A stretch of DNA of 64,000 nt from Methanomassiliicoccaceae archaeon DOK (GTDB lineage: Archaea > Thermoplasmatota > Thermoplasmata > Methanomassiliicoccales > Methanomethylophilaceae). Position 1 is the first letter of the stretch, and every line of letters begins with the position of its first letter. The translations under genes were made by a program, and so were the position numbers. Below, in pieces: positions 1 through 9,650 of the stretch. Below the pieces are notes generated by a model. The model ran no database searches. It was not told the DNA's origin and saw nothing but the letters and a program-made list of their open reading frames with translations. Where the stretch lies: positions 62,001 through 126,000 of the forward strand of contig CP047880.1 in the NCBI GenBank assembly GCA_009911715.1. Direction: 5' to 3'.

Positions 1-854
1 CCCCTGACGTGCATCGCGGTGACCCCCACGATTATCAGTGCCAGCATCACCAGTCCGATGACCATTATGGAGTGGGTGATGTCCAGCCCGAGGACGAACT
101 CGGAGGTGTTCTGGACCAGCGTCACCGAGTACGCCGAGCCGTGACCCGACTCGACGGCTATCGCCTCGGAGCTCTGGAACCCGGTGCAGCTGACCGTCAT
201 GGTGTACCTGCCGGACGGGCAGTCTATGGAGAAGTATCCGTTGGCCCCGGTGGACGCGGAGTAGCTCATCCCGTCCTCGGACACTATGGTGACGGTGGCG
301 CCGGAGAGGGCGAACGTCTCCCCGCCGGACTCTCCCTGGACGGTCCCGTAGACCGAGCCGGTTGTGACGGCCATGACGATCGCGTGGAGTCCGCCGGACT
401 CCCCGGACAGGGCGTAGTCGCCCTCGCTGTCGACGGCGGTCTCGGCGGGGTCGAAGCTGACGAAGCCCTCGGAGTCCATGTCCATGCTGTCGGGCAGGGA
501 CCTGACCGTGTATCCGGGGTACTCGAACGTCATGTAGTACGTGTCGCCCTCGGTGTGCATGAACGTGAACTCGAAGCGTCCGTTCGCGTCGGTCTTCACG
601 GGGTTGGTCCCGGACGTGACCTGCACGACGTTCTTGTCGGAGTCATACAGGGTGACCTGCACCCCCTGGAGCGGCGTGTTCTCCTCCTGGTCGGACAGGT
701 TGGCTATGAACCCGTATGCTGTCACCTCCGACGTGACGGGCTCCACGGGGTCCTCCCCCGAGGGCGGCGCCCATGCGGACTGCGACACCAGTGGGATCGA
801 CAGCATTACCGCCAGTGCCAGAACGAGTGCGAGCTTCCCGCCGGAGGTTCTCAT
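1..854 (-). CDS. Membrane-anchored surface protein, C-terminus outside window
   Basis: Reading leftward from ATG 854 gives about 284 codons open to the window edge. Residues 1-25 form a signal peptide (basic start MRTSGGK, then an Ala/Leu/Val core). Two beta-sandwich segments follow that resemble carboxypeptidase-regulatory-like (CarboxypepD_reg) domains, with the patterns GVQVTLYD..TDANGRFEF and GATVTIVS..TGANGYFSI. The last visible stretch is a hydrophobic helix (VIGLVMLALIIVGVT) followed by basic residues, so the protein is probably exported and anchored by its C-terminus. The true stop lies left of base 1. A TATA-like tract is not obvious upstream. The substrate or binding partner is unknown. 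Confidence 0.75.
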   Translation of the reverse strand, partial: MRTSGGKLALVLALAVMLSIPLVSQSAWAPPSGEDPVEPVTSEVTAYGFIANLSDQEENTPLQGVQVTLYDSDKNVVQVTSGTNPVKTDANGRFEFTFMHTEGDTYYMTFEYPGYTVRSLPDSMDMDSEGFVSFDPAETAVDSEGDYALSGESGGLHAIVMAVTTGSVYGTVQGESGGETFALSGATVTIVSEDGMSYSASTGANGYFSIDCPSGRYTMTVSCTGFQSSEAIAVESGHGSAYSVTLVQNTSEFVLGLDITHSIMVIGLVMLALIIVGVTAMHVR

Positions 855-986
855 GCGTCTGGAATCCCGCCCAAGGCTTATAATGCCTTCCAGCGGACGC
901 GCGGCACGTGTGGATGAGCCGTCCCACACTCTTTCTCGCAACCCTTAAATCGGACCCTATCATGGGACCTCCGATTGGTGGTCGAG

Positions 987-3900
987 ATGCTGGAGAGAGT
1001 TGACAAGACATACACCAAGGACGAGGTAATGGGCCTGATGGAGCCCCTCATATCCACCTGGTTCAACGAGAGGTTCGACGACCTGACGATCCCGCAGGCC
1101 AAGGCTATCCCCGTCATCCACCAGAGGAGGAACGTCCTCGTGTCGTCCCCGACCGGGTCGGGGAAGACTTTGACCGCGTTCACCAGCATCATCAACGAGC
1201 TCACCCGCTACTCCCGCGAGGGCACCCTGGAGGAGAGGGTATACTGCATCTACGTCTCCCCGCTCAAGGCCCTGGCGAACGACGTCAACCGCAACCTCAA
1301 CACGCCGCTCGCCGAGATGAGGGAGGTCGCGGCCGCCCACGGCATGGACGTCCCGGACATCAGGGTCGCCGTCCGCTCCGGGGACACCCCCCAGAACGAG
1401 AGGCAGAGGATGGTCCGCCATCCCCCGCACATCCTCATCACCACCCCCGAGAGCCTGGCGCTGATCCTGGCCGCCCCCAAGTTCAGGGAGGCGTTCAAGA
1501 AGGTCGAGTGGGTGATCCTGGACGAGATCCACGACATCTGCGACTCCAAGAGGGGCGCGTTCCTGTCGCTCACCCTGGAGCGCCTCAGGCATCACTGCGA
1601 GACGGACTTCGTGAGGATCGGATTGTCCGCCACCCTGGCGCCCATAGAGGCCATAGCCGGGTATCTGGTCGGATGCGAGCCGGACGGGCAGGTGCGCGAC
1701 GTGGTGCTCATTGAGTCGGGCTCCAAGAAGCAGCTCGACCTGAAGGTCATCTGTCCGACGGACGACATGACGACGCTGTCCTCGGACATAGTCAACTCGA
1801 TGATGTACGACACCCTGAAGGACCTGATCGACCAGCACGAGACCACGCTGGTCTTCACCAACACCAGGTCCGGTGCCGAGAGCGTCGTCTACAAGCTGAA
1901 GGAGCGCGGGCTGGAGAACATAGAGGTCCACCACAGCTCCCTGGGGAAGGAGATCAGGCTGGACGTGGAGGAGCGCCTCAAGAGGGGCGAGATCAAGTGC
2001 GTTGTGTCCTCCACATCCCTGGAGCTGGGCATCGACATCGGATCCGTCGACCTGGTGTGCCAGATCGGCTCCCCGAAGTCCGTAGCCAAGGGCCTGCAGA
2101 GGATCGGCCGCAGCGGCCACAGCTTCGGGAAGGTCGCCAAGGGGAGGCTGCTGGTCTTCGACCCCGACGACCTGGTGGAGTGCGCCGTCATGTGCAGGGC
2201 CGCCCACCGCGGGGACATCGACAGGGTCGGCATCCCCGAGAACTGCCTCGACGTGCTCTCGCAGACGGTCGTCGGCATGAGCCTCGACAGCAGATGGGAC
2301 GTGAAGGAGGCCTATGCCCTGGTGAAGGGCTCCTACTGCTACCGCAACCTGTCCGAGGAGAGCTTCCTCGACGTTCTCAGGTACCTCGGGAGCAAGGACG
2401 ACTTCGAGGGTGTGTATTCCAAGATATGGTACGACGAGGAGGACGGGCAGTTCGGCAAGAAGAAGGGCTCCCGCATGATCTACTTCATGAACCTCGGAAC
2501 GATCCCCGAGGAGGCGAACTACCGCGTGGTCACGAACCACGGGTCCACCGCGGGGGAGCTGTCCGAGAAGTTCGTGGAGAGGCTGTCACCCAGGGACGTC
2601 TTCGTCCTCGGGGGCAGGTCGTTCGAGTTCGTCCGCTCCAAGGGCATGACCGCCTACGTCAAGGAGGCCAACGGCAGGAAGCCCACCGTCCCGTCCTGGG
2701 CGGGGGAGATGCTGCCCAGGAGCTTCGACCTGTCCATGGACATCGCCGTCTTCAGGAAGGAGATGGCATCAAGGATCGCCGAGCCGGACGCGCAGGCGAT
2801 CTCCGAGCTCGTCAGCGACTTCGACGTGGACGAGGGGTCCGCCAGGAGCATACTCTCGTACTTCAGGGAGCAGGAGGCCGTCGCCGGTTTCATCCCGGAC
2901 TGCGACCGCCTCGCCGTCGAGGAGTACATCGACCCCTCCGGCAACCAGAAGCTCGTCTTCCACTTCCCCTTCGGGCGCAGGGTCAACGACGCCCTCTCCA
3001 GGGCGTACGCCTACAGGATGACCGGCATGATCGGTGCCAACGTATCTGTGACCATCTCGGACGACAGCTTCATGCTGGGATGCCCCAGGAAGTTCGACCT
3101 CTCGCTGATTCCCGGTCTGATCAAGGCGGGGGAGCTGGAGCAGGTCCTCCGCAGGTCCATCAAGGACTCGGAGATATTCAAGCTCAGGTTCAGGCACACC
3201 GCCGCCCGCAGCTTCATGATCCTCAGGAACTACATGGGGAGGCCGATCTCCGTCAACAGGCAGCAGATCCGCTCCACCTACCTGCTGGAGATGCTGGGCG
3301 ACATGGAGAGGGTGCCCGTCATCGAGGAGACCTACCGCGAGGTCCTGGAGGACGACATGGACATCAAGAACGCCAAGCTGGTCCTGGACACCATAGACTC
3401 CGGCAGGATGGGCGTGGAGCTCATCCACTACACCGGGACGCCCTCCCCGTTCGCGCACTCGGCGATCCTCTCCGGCTTCTCGGACATCGTCCTGATGGAG
3501 GACAGGTCCGCGCTGCTGAGGGAGCTGCACAGGAAGGTCCTGTACAGGGCGCTCGGGGACTCGGTCAGCGAGTTCGAGTTCACCGAGGACCAGGTCGTCC
3601 CGTACTTCGCCCAGAAGCCCCCGAGGGTCATGTCCAAGTCCGACATCCCGAAGCTGCTCTCCGTCACGGGGCCGCTGCAGGCCATGCGCGAGAGGGGCAG
3701 GAACATCTACTCCTACTCCGACGAGGACAAGAAGACCATCGACGGCTGGGTCAGGGAGCTCATCAGGGAGGGGGTCATCGGGACGGTCTTCCTGGACGAG
3801 ACCCACATCATGAACATCGAGGAGGTCCCCTACTACGCTGCGGCCACCCGCAGGGAGAGGGAGCTCACCGACACGGACAGGGCCGTCTACGACCGCATCG

Positions 3901-6353
3901 GGCAGAACACTGCAATGAGCGACATCACGAACGAGCTCGAAATCTCCGAGGACGTCACGTTCAGGTCCGTCAGGAAGCTGGAGTCGATGTACCTTGTCAC
4001 GAGGACCGACGTCACCGGCAACAACAGGTGGTTCTTCTCCAGGGTCAGGTATCCGGACGTGGACAGGAGGAGGGCGGTCGACCGCATCGTCCTGCGCTAC
4101 CTGGAGTGCTTCGCCCCGGCGACGGTGCAGGAGGTCGCGTTCGCGCTGTCGATATCCGACGAGGACGCCAGGACTTCCCTGGAGTCGCTGGTCGCCGCCG
4201 AGGAGGTGTCCAGGGGCAGGTTCCTGATCTCCGAGGACGACCAGTACATGCTGAAGATCGACCACATGAGGCTCAAGGCCGGCAGGGACAACGTTTATGA
4301 CTACGAGACGGTGGAGCGCTACCGCCTGACCAAGGGCGAGAGCTTCGACAGCATCCGCGACTTCTTCGAGTTCTACGGGTCCGCGGGCAGCGAGCTCGAC
4401 GTGTACTCAAGGGTGAAGGGGTTCGACCTCTCCGAGTGGTACGCCATGAGGGCGTCCGGGGAGATCCTCCTGGGCAGATTCGTCAGGGGCAGGGTCAGGT
4501 TCGTCCTCAGGGATGAGGGCGACCGCTACGCCGCCCTGAGGCACGAGGAGGTCACCGACACCGACAGGAAGGTCCTGAACATGATCGACGGCATGGGCCG
4601 CGCCACCATGCGGCAGCTCGTCGCAGCCACCGGCATGGAGAAGGACGACGTCAAGCAATCCGTGATGCGCCTGGACCGCTCGCTGCTGGTCATCCGCGAC
4701 TTCGACGAGAGGGAGGACTGGGGGACAGAGAACACCTACGCCGTCTACGAGCCCGGCGTCCCGGAGGGCGAGCCCGCCAGGGACCTGGTGCGCAGGGCGG
4801 TAAGGGCGTACGGCCCGGTGCCCGTGAGCGCCATGAGGTACCTGGTGGACATCCCGCTGGACGAGATCGAGAGGCTGGCGGCCGAGGAGGGCGCCGTGAC
4901 CATATCCGTCGGCGAGGGCCAGGTGCCGATGCTCGTCATGAAGGACGAGCTCCCGGCGCTGGAGAGAGTGCCGGAGCAGGAGTTCCCGGTCAGGGTGCTG
5001 TCCCTGTACGACCCCGACCTCGGCTCCAAGTGGGCCGAGATATCGTCGCGCTACGGCGACAAGTGGATCTACCCGCTCGTCCGCGGAGACACCGTCGTGG
5101 GTGCCCTGGAGCTGTGGGAGATGTCCGGCTGCATAGAGGTCCGCGCCATGGACCTCGACTCCCCTGACCTGCTGCCGGAGGCGCTCGACGCGATAGACTC
5201 GATGATGGGATTCTACAGGATGAAGGGCACGGACATCGTGCGCATCCGCGAGATCCTCAACACCGACGCCGAGAAGCTGGAGGGTCCGATGGTGGAGGCG
5301 CTGACATCCAGGGACTACCACCTGGTCAACGGCTTCTACGCCAGGGGCAGGTTCGAGCCGTGGACCATGTCCGAGCAGGAGATGCTGAGCTACGTGTTCG
5401 GGAAGCAGCGCATCACCAGGAACGGGAGGTACCAGACTGTCGCCGAGGCGATGGAGCACCGCGGCTATATCCGCGGGGACCAGGAGCTCATGGTCCGCGT
5501 CGCCGAGAGGACCACCATGAAGAGGCAGATGGAGCGCGGGGGGATCCTCAAGATGGCGCTCTCCCCCGCCTACATCGGCTACACCACGATGGAGATGGCC
5601 CAGGTGTACAGGGCGGAGAAGGGCTTCGAGCCCGACAGGCACGCCAGGGACCTGCTAAAGCTGATATCCAGGAAGCAGCCGGCGACCAAGAAGGAGATCG
5701 TCGCGGACTCGGCGTTCTCGCCCGAGAGGACGTCCGAGGTGCTGTCCGAGCTCTCGAAGAACTCCGTGCTCTACCAGGACGGCGACGGGCGCTACAACAT
5801 CGTGCCGGACAACGGCATGGACAGGCACGAGGCCCAGAAGGAGATCGTACGCAGGCACTTCAGGGACTTCGGCATGTTCTCGGCGGAGACGCTGTCGCAG
5901 TTCGTAGGCGGCAGGATGGTCGTCACCAGGACGATACTGAGGGAGCTGGAGGACGAGGGGTTCCTGAGGAAGGGGTTCCTCGTCAGGGACGACCCGACCC
6001 TGTACTGGATCCTCTCGGAGGACGTGGGTGTGAAGCCTGCCAGGGTCCTGGACAACTTCGTGCTGAACTCCCAGGACAACCTGCACATCTACCTCCGCGG
6101 CATGATCAAGGCGGAGACCGGCGCCGGCGCAAACTCGGTGATATTCAGCGGGACCCGCATCGTGGGCAGCTTCAAGGGCAAGGTGTGCGCCTCGGGTGCC
6201 AAGGTGGAGGAGTTCCAGGGCTCTGACAGGGCCGCCAGGATCCTCAAGGAGGCGGCCCAGTCCGTGGGCGTCAGCCTCGAGACCCAGAGGCAGCGCGACG
6301 ACGATGACTGGGACGTCTCGGAGTTCTACCTGAAGGTCAACACCGGGGCTTGA
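987..6353 (+). CDS. lhr: Very long Lhr-type superfamily 2 helicase (about 1788 aa)
   Basis: An ATP-dependent DNA/RNA helicase of the Lhr (large helicase-related) family. The core occupies roughly residues 1-830: Walker A SPTGSGKT near residue 55, the DEIH box (WVILDEIHDI) near 179, the SAT motif, and motif VI (QRIGRSGHS). About 950 further residues carry a series of winged-helix-like units, for example DITNELEISEDV, ATVQEVAFALSISDED, ATMRQLVAATGMEKDD and PATKKEIVADSAFSPE. Typical archaeal Lhr-core proteins stop near 900 residues, so this is closer in size to bacterial full-length Lhr. Start choice: TTG 975, GTG 978 and ATG 987 are in frame. A TATA-like TTAAAT at 945-950 places transcription start near 975, and GGTGG lies 5 nt before ATG 987, so GTG 978 or ATG 987 is most likely. 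Confidence 0.9.
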   Translation: MLERVDKTYTKDEVMGLMEPLISTWFNERFDDLTIPQAKAIPVIHQRRNVLVSSPTGSGKTLTAFTSIINELTRYSREGTLEERVYCIYVSPLKALANDVNRNLNTPLAEMREVAAAHGMDVPDIRVAVRSGDTPQNERQRMVRHPPHILITTPESLALILAAPKFREAFKKVEWVILDEIHDICDSKRGAFLSLTLERLRHHCETDFVRIGLSATLAPIEAIAGYLVGCEPDGQVRDVVLIESGSKKQLDLKVICPTDDMTTLSSDIVNSMMYDTLKDLIDQHETTLVFTNTRSGAESVVYKLKERGLENIEVHHSSLGKEIRLDVEERLKRGEIKCVVSSTSLELGIDIGSVDLVCQIGSPKSVAKGLQRIGRSGHSFGKVAKGRLLVFDPDDLVECAVMCRAAHRGDIDRVGIPENCLDVLSQTVVGMSLDSRWDVKEAYALVKGSYCYRNLSEESFLDVLRYLGSKDDFEGVYSKIWYDEEDGQFGKKKGSRMIYFMNLGTIPEEANYRVVTNHGSTAGELSEKFVERLSPRDVFVLGGRSFEFVRSKGMTAYVKEANGRKPTVPSWAGEMLPRSFDLSMDIAVFRKEMASRIAEPDAQAISELVSDFDVDEGSARSILSYFREQEAVAGFIPDCDRLAVEEYIDPSGNQKLVFHFPFGRRVNDALSRAYAYRMTGMIGANVSVTISDDSFMLGCPRKFDLSLIPGLIKAGELEQVLRRSIKDSEIFKLRFRHTAARSFMILRNYMGRPISVNRQQIRSTYLLEMLGDMERVPVIEETYREVLEDDMDIKNAKLVLDTIDSGRMGVELIHYTGTPSPFAHSAILSGFSDIVLMEDRSALLRELHRKVLYRALGDSVSEFEFTEDQVVPYFAQKPPRVMSKSDIPKLLSVTGPLQAMRERGRNIYSYSDEDKKTIDGWVRELIREGVIGTVFLDETHIMNIEEVPYYAAATRRERELTDTDRAVYDRIGQNTAMSDITNELEISEDVTFRSVRKLESMYLVTRTDVTGNNRWFFSRVRYPDVDRRRAVDRIVLRYLECFAPATVQEVAFALSISDEDARTSLESLVAAEEVSRGRFLISEDDQYMLKIDHMRLKAGRDNVYDYETVERYRLTKGESFDSIRDFFEFYGSAGSELDVYSRVKGFDLSEWYAMRASGEILLGRFVRGRVRFVLRDEGDRYAALRHEEVTDTDRKVLNMIDGMGRATMRQLVAATGMEKDDVKQSVMRLDRSLLVIRDFDEREDWGTENTYAVYEPGVPEGEPARDLVRRAVRAYGPVPVSAMRYLVDIPLDEIERLAAEEGAVTISVGEGQVPMLVMKDELPALERVPEQEFPVRVLSLYDPDLGSKWAEISSRYGDKWIYPLVRGDTVVGALELWEMSGCIEVRAMDLDSPDLLPEALDAIDSMMGFYRMKGTDIVRIREILNTDAEKLEGPMVEALTSRDYHLVNGFYARGRFEPWTMSEQEMLSYVFGKQRITRNGRYQTVAEAMEHRGYIRGDQELMVRVAERTTMKRQMERGGILKMALSPAYIGYTTMEMAQVYRAEKGFEPDRHARDLLKLISRKQPATKKEIVADSAFSPERTSEVLSELSKNSVLYQDGDGRYNIVPDNGMDRHEAQKEIVRRHFRDFGMFSAETLSQFVGGRMVVTRTILRELEDEGFLRKGFLVRDDPTLYWILSEDVGVKPARVLDNFVLNSQDNLHIYLRGMIKAETGAGANSVIFSGTRIVGSFKGKVCASGAKVEEFQGSDRAARILKEAAQSVGVSLETQRQRDDDDWDVSEFYLKVNTGA

Positions 6354-6410
6354 GCGCTCTCATCCCGTGAAGACAACGGCGTTAAATAGTAGGATTGTCT
6401 AGCACGGTGC

Positions 6411-6794
6411 ATGAAGATACCGTGCGAGATAGTGGTCTGGTACGTTCTGCCCATGATACGCAGAGAGGTCTCCAAGGAGCTCGTCTACACCCATGGGATG
6501 ACCCAGGCCGAGGTCGCCCGCAGGTTCGGCGTGACCGACGCCGCGATCTCGCAGTATCTCAAGAAGAAGAGGGGAGGCAACTCCCTGGTCGACGACAGCC
6601 CCCTGTACCCCCAGTTCCAGGAGGAGGTCAGGGTCTCCGCAGCGAAGATAGCGGAGGAGAAGAGCGACTTCTCGACCGAGATGTGCAGGCTCTGCTGCGT
6701 CGTCAAGAAGACCGGCCTGCTGGCGCTGATCTACAAGGCCCAGACCGGCAGCTTCCCGCCTGTGTGCGGTGGCGATGCCGCCGACGAGGCGTGA
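6411..6794 (+). CDS. Small HTH transcriptional regulator with C-terminal cysteines
   Basis: A 127-residue protein with a Cro/XRE-like helix-turn-helix at about residues 28-52 (GMTQAEVARRFGVTDAAISQYL). A charged linker follows, then a cysteine cluster (MCRLCCVVKK, and a later Cys near the end) that could bind a metal or Fe-S cluster or sense redox. It resembles a small family of predicted archaeal regulators, but its target cannot be read from the sequence. A TATA element (GTTAAATAG, about 6381-6389) lies some 27 bp before the ATG, which suggests a leaderless transcript. The stop is 2 bp from the convergent ogg stop. Confidence 0.8.
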   Translation: MKIPCEIVVWYVLPMIRREVSKELVYTHGMTQAEVARRFGVTDAAISQYLKKKRGGNSLVDDSPLYPQFQEEVRVSAAKIAEEKSDFSTEMCRLCCVVKKTGLLALIYKAQTGSFPPVCGGDAADEA

Positions 6795-6796
6795 CC

Positions 6797-7594
6797 TCAT
6801 TCTATGAATCCGCGGTGGTACAGGAACTCCTGCGCGTACCCGGCGTACCTTCCGAACCTCTCGCGGCCATACTGTGACACGACCTTGTACGAGCCTGTGA
6901 CGCCGTAGAGCTCCTCCATGGACTTCTGTATCCTCGCGTCGACGGGGAACGCCTCAAGGTGTCCGTAGGCGAAGAGGGCGACGCAGTCCGCCACCTTCGG
7001 TCCCACGCCCTTTATCCCGATGAGCTCCCCCACGCACCTCTCGTAGTCCAGCTCCGCGATGGCGTCCGGGTCGACCTCTCCGTCTTCCACGCGCTGTGCC
7101 AGCTCCAGGAACCTCTGCTCCCTGAAGCCCAGCCTGCACTCGCCTATGCGGTCGGCGCCGTCGAGGATCTGCGACGGCTCGGGGAACGCGTGCCTGGGGC
7201 CCAGGTCGTCCCCGAACAGCTCGCAGACGGACTCGACCATCTTCCCGATGCGGGCCACGTTGGCGTTCGTCGCCAGGAGGTACGTCGCGAGGCACTCCCA
7301 GTGCGGCTGGTGGAGGATGCGGAGCCCGGGGCAGTGCGCAGAGAGCGATGCCACGTACTCGTCCCTGGACGAAATGTCCTCGACGATCCCGGCGAGGTCG
7401 TCCTCCGCTCTGAAGTAGTTCCTCAGGCGCGCCATGTCCGAGCAGCCCTGGACCTCGGCGCCGTAGTCGGTCTGCCTCATCCTGACGACGTCCCTTCCGA
7501 TGACGCCCGTCCAGACGTCGCCGTCCTTCCTCCAGCGGTGTGCCTGCCCGCATCCGAGGGTCGGGTCCAGGGAGACATCGAGTTCCAGCCTCAT
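6797..7594 (-). CDS. ogg: 8-oxoguanine DNA glycosylase, Ogg family
   Basis: A base-excision-repair glycosylase/lyase of the HhH-GPD superfamily, 265 residues from ATG 7594. The helix-hairpin-helix with the catalytic lysine is seen as GIKGVGPKVADC (around residue 200), and the catalytic aspartate as FPVDARI about 20 residues later. These correspond to the GVGTKVADC lysine and the PVD aspartate of OGG1. The frame stays open upstream to 7684, but ATG 7594 fits better: a TATA box (AATATAATA on the minus strand, about 7618-7626) lies about 28 bp upstream, giving a leaderless mRNA. It is transcribed divergently from an endonuclease IV gene (starts 104 bp apart) whose product would act on the abasic sites this enzyme leaves. 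Confidence 0.9.
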   Translation of the reverse strand: MRLELDVSLDPTLGCGQAHRWRKDGDVWTGVIGRDVVRMRQTDYGAEVQGCSDMARLRNYFRAEDDLAGIVEDISSRDEYVASLSAHCPGLRILHQPHWECLATYLLATNANVARIGKMVESVCELFGDDLGPRHAFPEPSQILDGADRIGECRLGFREQRFLELAQRVEDGEVDPDAIAELDYERCVGELIGIKGVGPKVADCVALFAYGHLEAFPVDARIQKSMEELYGVTGSYKVVSQYGRERFGRYAGYAQEFLYHRGFIE

Positions 7595-7697
7595 GCACCG
7601 ACGATGCGCGCTCTCGGTATTATATTCATTCGCGGGAGGGCATCGCCCGGGGACGGTCTCACAACACTTAACATCGTGAACCATCTACGGGGCACCC

Positions 7698-8507
7698 ATG
7701 AGATTCGGCCCAGCTGGTTACCCCTCCGCGGGCAAGACGCCGGAGGGTTCTTTGGAGTACACGAGGGGTCTCGGACTGGACGCCCTCGAGGTGGAGTTCG
7801 TCCGCGGCGCGAGGATAAAGCCCGAGAGGGCCCAGGAGGTCGGGGCGAAGGCGAAGGCCCTGGACATCAGGCTCAGCTGCCACGCGCCGTACTTCATCAG
7901 CTTCAACTCGGACTCCGACGAGACCAGGGAGAAGAGCATCGGATGGGTCATGGACACCGCCCGGGCAGCCCACAACCTCGGTGCGTACATCATCGTCATA
8001 CACGCGGCGTCCTACGGCAAGTCCCCGGAGACCGCCCTCCCCAACGTCATCGCGGGGCTCTCGAAGTGCAAGGACATGCTGGACGACGAGGGGATCAGGG
8101 ACGTCATCCTGGGTGTGGAGACCATGGGCAAGCTCGGGCAGTTCGGGACGCTGGACGAGATCGGCAGGGTCATGGAGAGCGTCGACGGCGTCCGTCCGGT
8201 GCTGGACGTGGCCCACGTCCACGCGAGGGGCCACGGCTTCCTGAAGACCGAGCAGGACATGAGGGAGCTCACGGACCAGTTCTTCTCCCTCGCTGGCGAC
8301 ATCGCCCACTTCCACATCAGCTGCATAAAGTACGGGGACAAGGGCGAGATCTCCCACCTCCCCCTCGAGACGAAGGACCCGGACCTGCAGCTCCTGGCAA
8401 ACGTCCTGCAGGACTCCAAGCAGGAGTGCACGTTCATCTGCGAGTCCCCGCTCATCGAGAAGGATGCGGTGGTCTTCAGGGACATGTTCCCCCAGTACCG
8501 CGCATGA
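7698..8507 (+). CDS. nfo: Endonuclease IV (AP endonuclease)
   Basis: A TIM-barrel AP endonuclease of family 2, 269 residues. The metal ligands of the family are all visible: His in SCHAPY, His in VIHAAS, Glu in GVETMG, Asp and His in LDVAHVH, His in HFHISC and Glu in CESPL. It would cut the DNA backbone at abasic sites during base excision repair. A TATA-like CTTAAC about 27 bp before ATG 7698 suggests a leaderless transcript. Together with the divergent ogg gene it makes a compact repair locus. A paralogue with a degraded metal site lies at 44444-45490. Confidence 0.93.
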   Translation: MRFGPAGYPSAGKTPEGSLEYTRGLGLDALEVEFVRGARIKPERAQEVGAKAKALDIRLSCHAPYFISFNSDSDETREKSIGWVMDTARAAHNLGAYIIVIHAASYGKSPETALPNVIAGLSKCKDMLDDEGIRDVILGVETMGKLGQFGTLDEIGRVMESVDGVRPVLDVAHVHARGHGFLKTEQDMRELTDQFFSLAGDIAHFHISCIKYGDKGEISHLPLETKDPDLQLLANVLQDSKQECTFICESPLIEKDAVVFRDMFPQYRA

Positions 8508-8541
8508 ATCCCGATATATCCTGAATCGCGATACACCTCCC

Positions 8542-9501
8542 ATGAATCCGAAAAACGTCAGGACGATGGCCGTCGCGGCGGTCGTCATCGTGATCTGCCT
8601 GCTGTTCTCATGGGTGCAGTACGGCGGGTCGCCGTCAGAGGAGCAGGACGGCGGCTTCGACGGCACATGGTATCCCGTGTACAGCTACAACTCGGGGATA
8701 CCCGCCGAGGTGACCGTCCCAGAGAGCCTCACAGCATCATCGGACGATTACAGCGTCACCCTGTCCGACGGGGCGTCCGAGCTGACCTTCACCAAGCTCT
8801 CCGACACGGAGGCGGTGTCCGATTCCACCGGACGCGGGTACCAGATCTACCTCGAGGGCGGCACCCTGTACCTCGTCACCGTGTACGACGACGCGGAGAT
8901 CAACGGGATCATCTACATCGCGATGTCCAGGGACTCCACCGCGACGCTCCCCAGCGACAGGGTGGACCTTACGGGCACAAGCCTGGAGACATCCGTCTCG
9001 ATGTCCGACGGCGAGTCGTTCACCGCCATGCCGTCGGCGATCCTCACGATAGAGAGTCACTCGTTCCACATCGCGAAGGGGACCGTCGCATCCGAGGGCG
9101 GCTCCTACGACTTCACGGGATTCATGAAGAGCGACGGCACCAGGTCGGTGATCGTCGGCTGCTACGTCGCTTCGGACGAATCCGTCGGCATGTTCGACGC
9201 CGTCATCGACGGCGGCGAGGGCGCGTTCGCCCTGGAGGGGATCAACGTCATCGTCGGCCAGACGTCCGGGATGACCTCGGGTCTCCCCGACGGATCGATC
9301 GAGATCGAGACGCACTTCGACACCATGGTGTTCGATGTGGACGTCGAAGGCTGTCTGGCGAACGTGGTGGGAGATGTGATATGCTTCCCCGCATCCGTCA
9401 TGTGGACCCTGGGCGACGACTATCTCCTGTTCGGCACCGGCTCGATCGCGGCCGCAGACGGCTCGGAGTACTTCCTCGTCGTCAACAACCTGGTCGCCTG
9501 A
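8542..9501 (+). CDS. Membrane-anchored secreted protein of unknown function
   Basis: A 319-residue protein starting MNPKNVRTMAVAAVVIVICL, that is, a short basic start and one N-terminal membrane helix (residues 8-25), followed by an acidic, Ser/Thr/Gly/Asp-rich extracytoplasmic domain with alternating beta-strand patterns. No cysteine lipobox or enzymatic motif is visible. ATG 8542 was chosen because the upstream frame (from 8464) overlaps the end of nfo and lacks membrane-protein character. It lies 34 bp downstream of nfo on the same strand. I do not recognise a family. Confidence 0.75.
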   Translation: MNPKNVRTMAVAAVVIVICLLFSWVQYGGSPSEEQDGGFDGTWYPVYSYNSGIPAEVTVPESLTASSDDYSVTLSDGASELTFTKLSDTEAVSDSTGRGYQIYLEGGTLYLVTVYDDAEINGIIYIAMSRDSTATLPSDRVDLTGTSLETSVSMSDGESFTAMPSAILTIESHSFHIAKGTVASEGGSYDFTGFMKSDGTRSVIVGCYVASDESVGMFDAVIDGGEGAFALEGINVIVGQTSGMTSGLPDGSIEIETHFDTMVFDVDVEGCLANVVGDVICFPASVMWTLGDDYLLFGTGSIAAADGSEYFLVVNNLVA

Positions 9502-9550
9502 GCCTTCGGGTCAACCTATTAAATATGGGGATTCTTTCCCCACTTTCAAT

Positions 9551-9625
9551 GCCACTGTGGCTCAGCGGTAGAGCGGCGGTTTCGTAAACCGTAGGCCGGG
9601 GGTTCGATCCCCTCCAGTGGCTCCA
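9551..9625 (+). tRNA. tRNA-Thr (CGT)
   Basis: A full cloverleaf: acceptor GCCACTG pairs with CAGTGGC, the D arm is GCTC..GAGC, the anticodon loop is TTCGTAA (anticodon CGT), the T arm holds GGTTCGATCC, the discriminator is T, and a genomically encoded CCA ends at 9625. A TATA-like TATTAAATA lies about 30 bp upstream. Confidence 0.95.
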
Positions 9626-9650
9626 TACCTTCTCACACACTATGCGATGA

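Noticed and set aside
9-917. A 302-codon plus-strand frame at the left edge
   Set aside because: It lies opposite the surface protein whose minus-strand frame has a signal peptide, repeated domains and a membrane anchor.
1997-4300. A 767-codon open frame inside the long Lhr helicase gene
   Set aside because: It is a same-strand shifted frame of a GC-rich gene with Arg/Gly/Pro-rich, low-information translation; the helicase frame carries all motifs.
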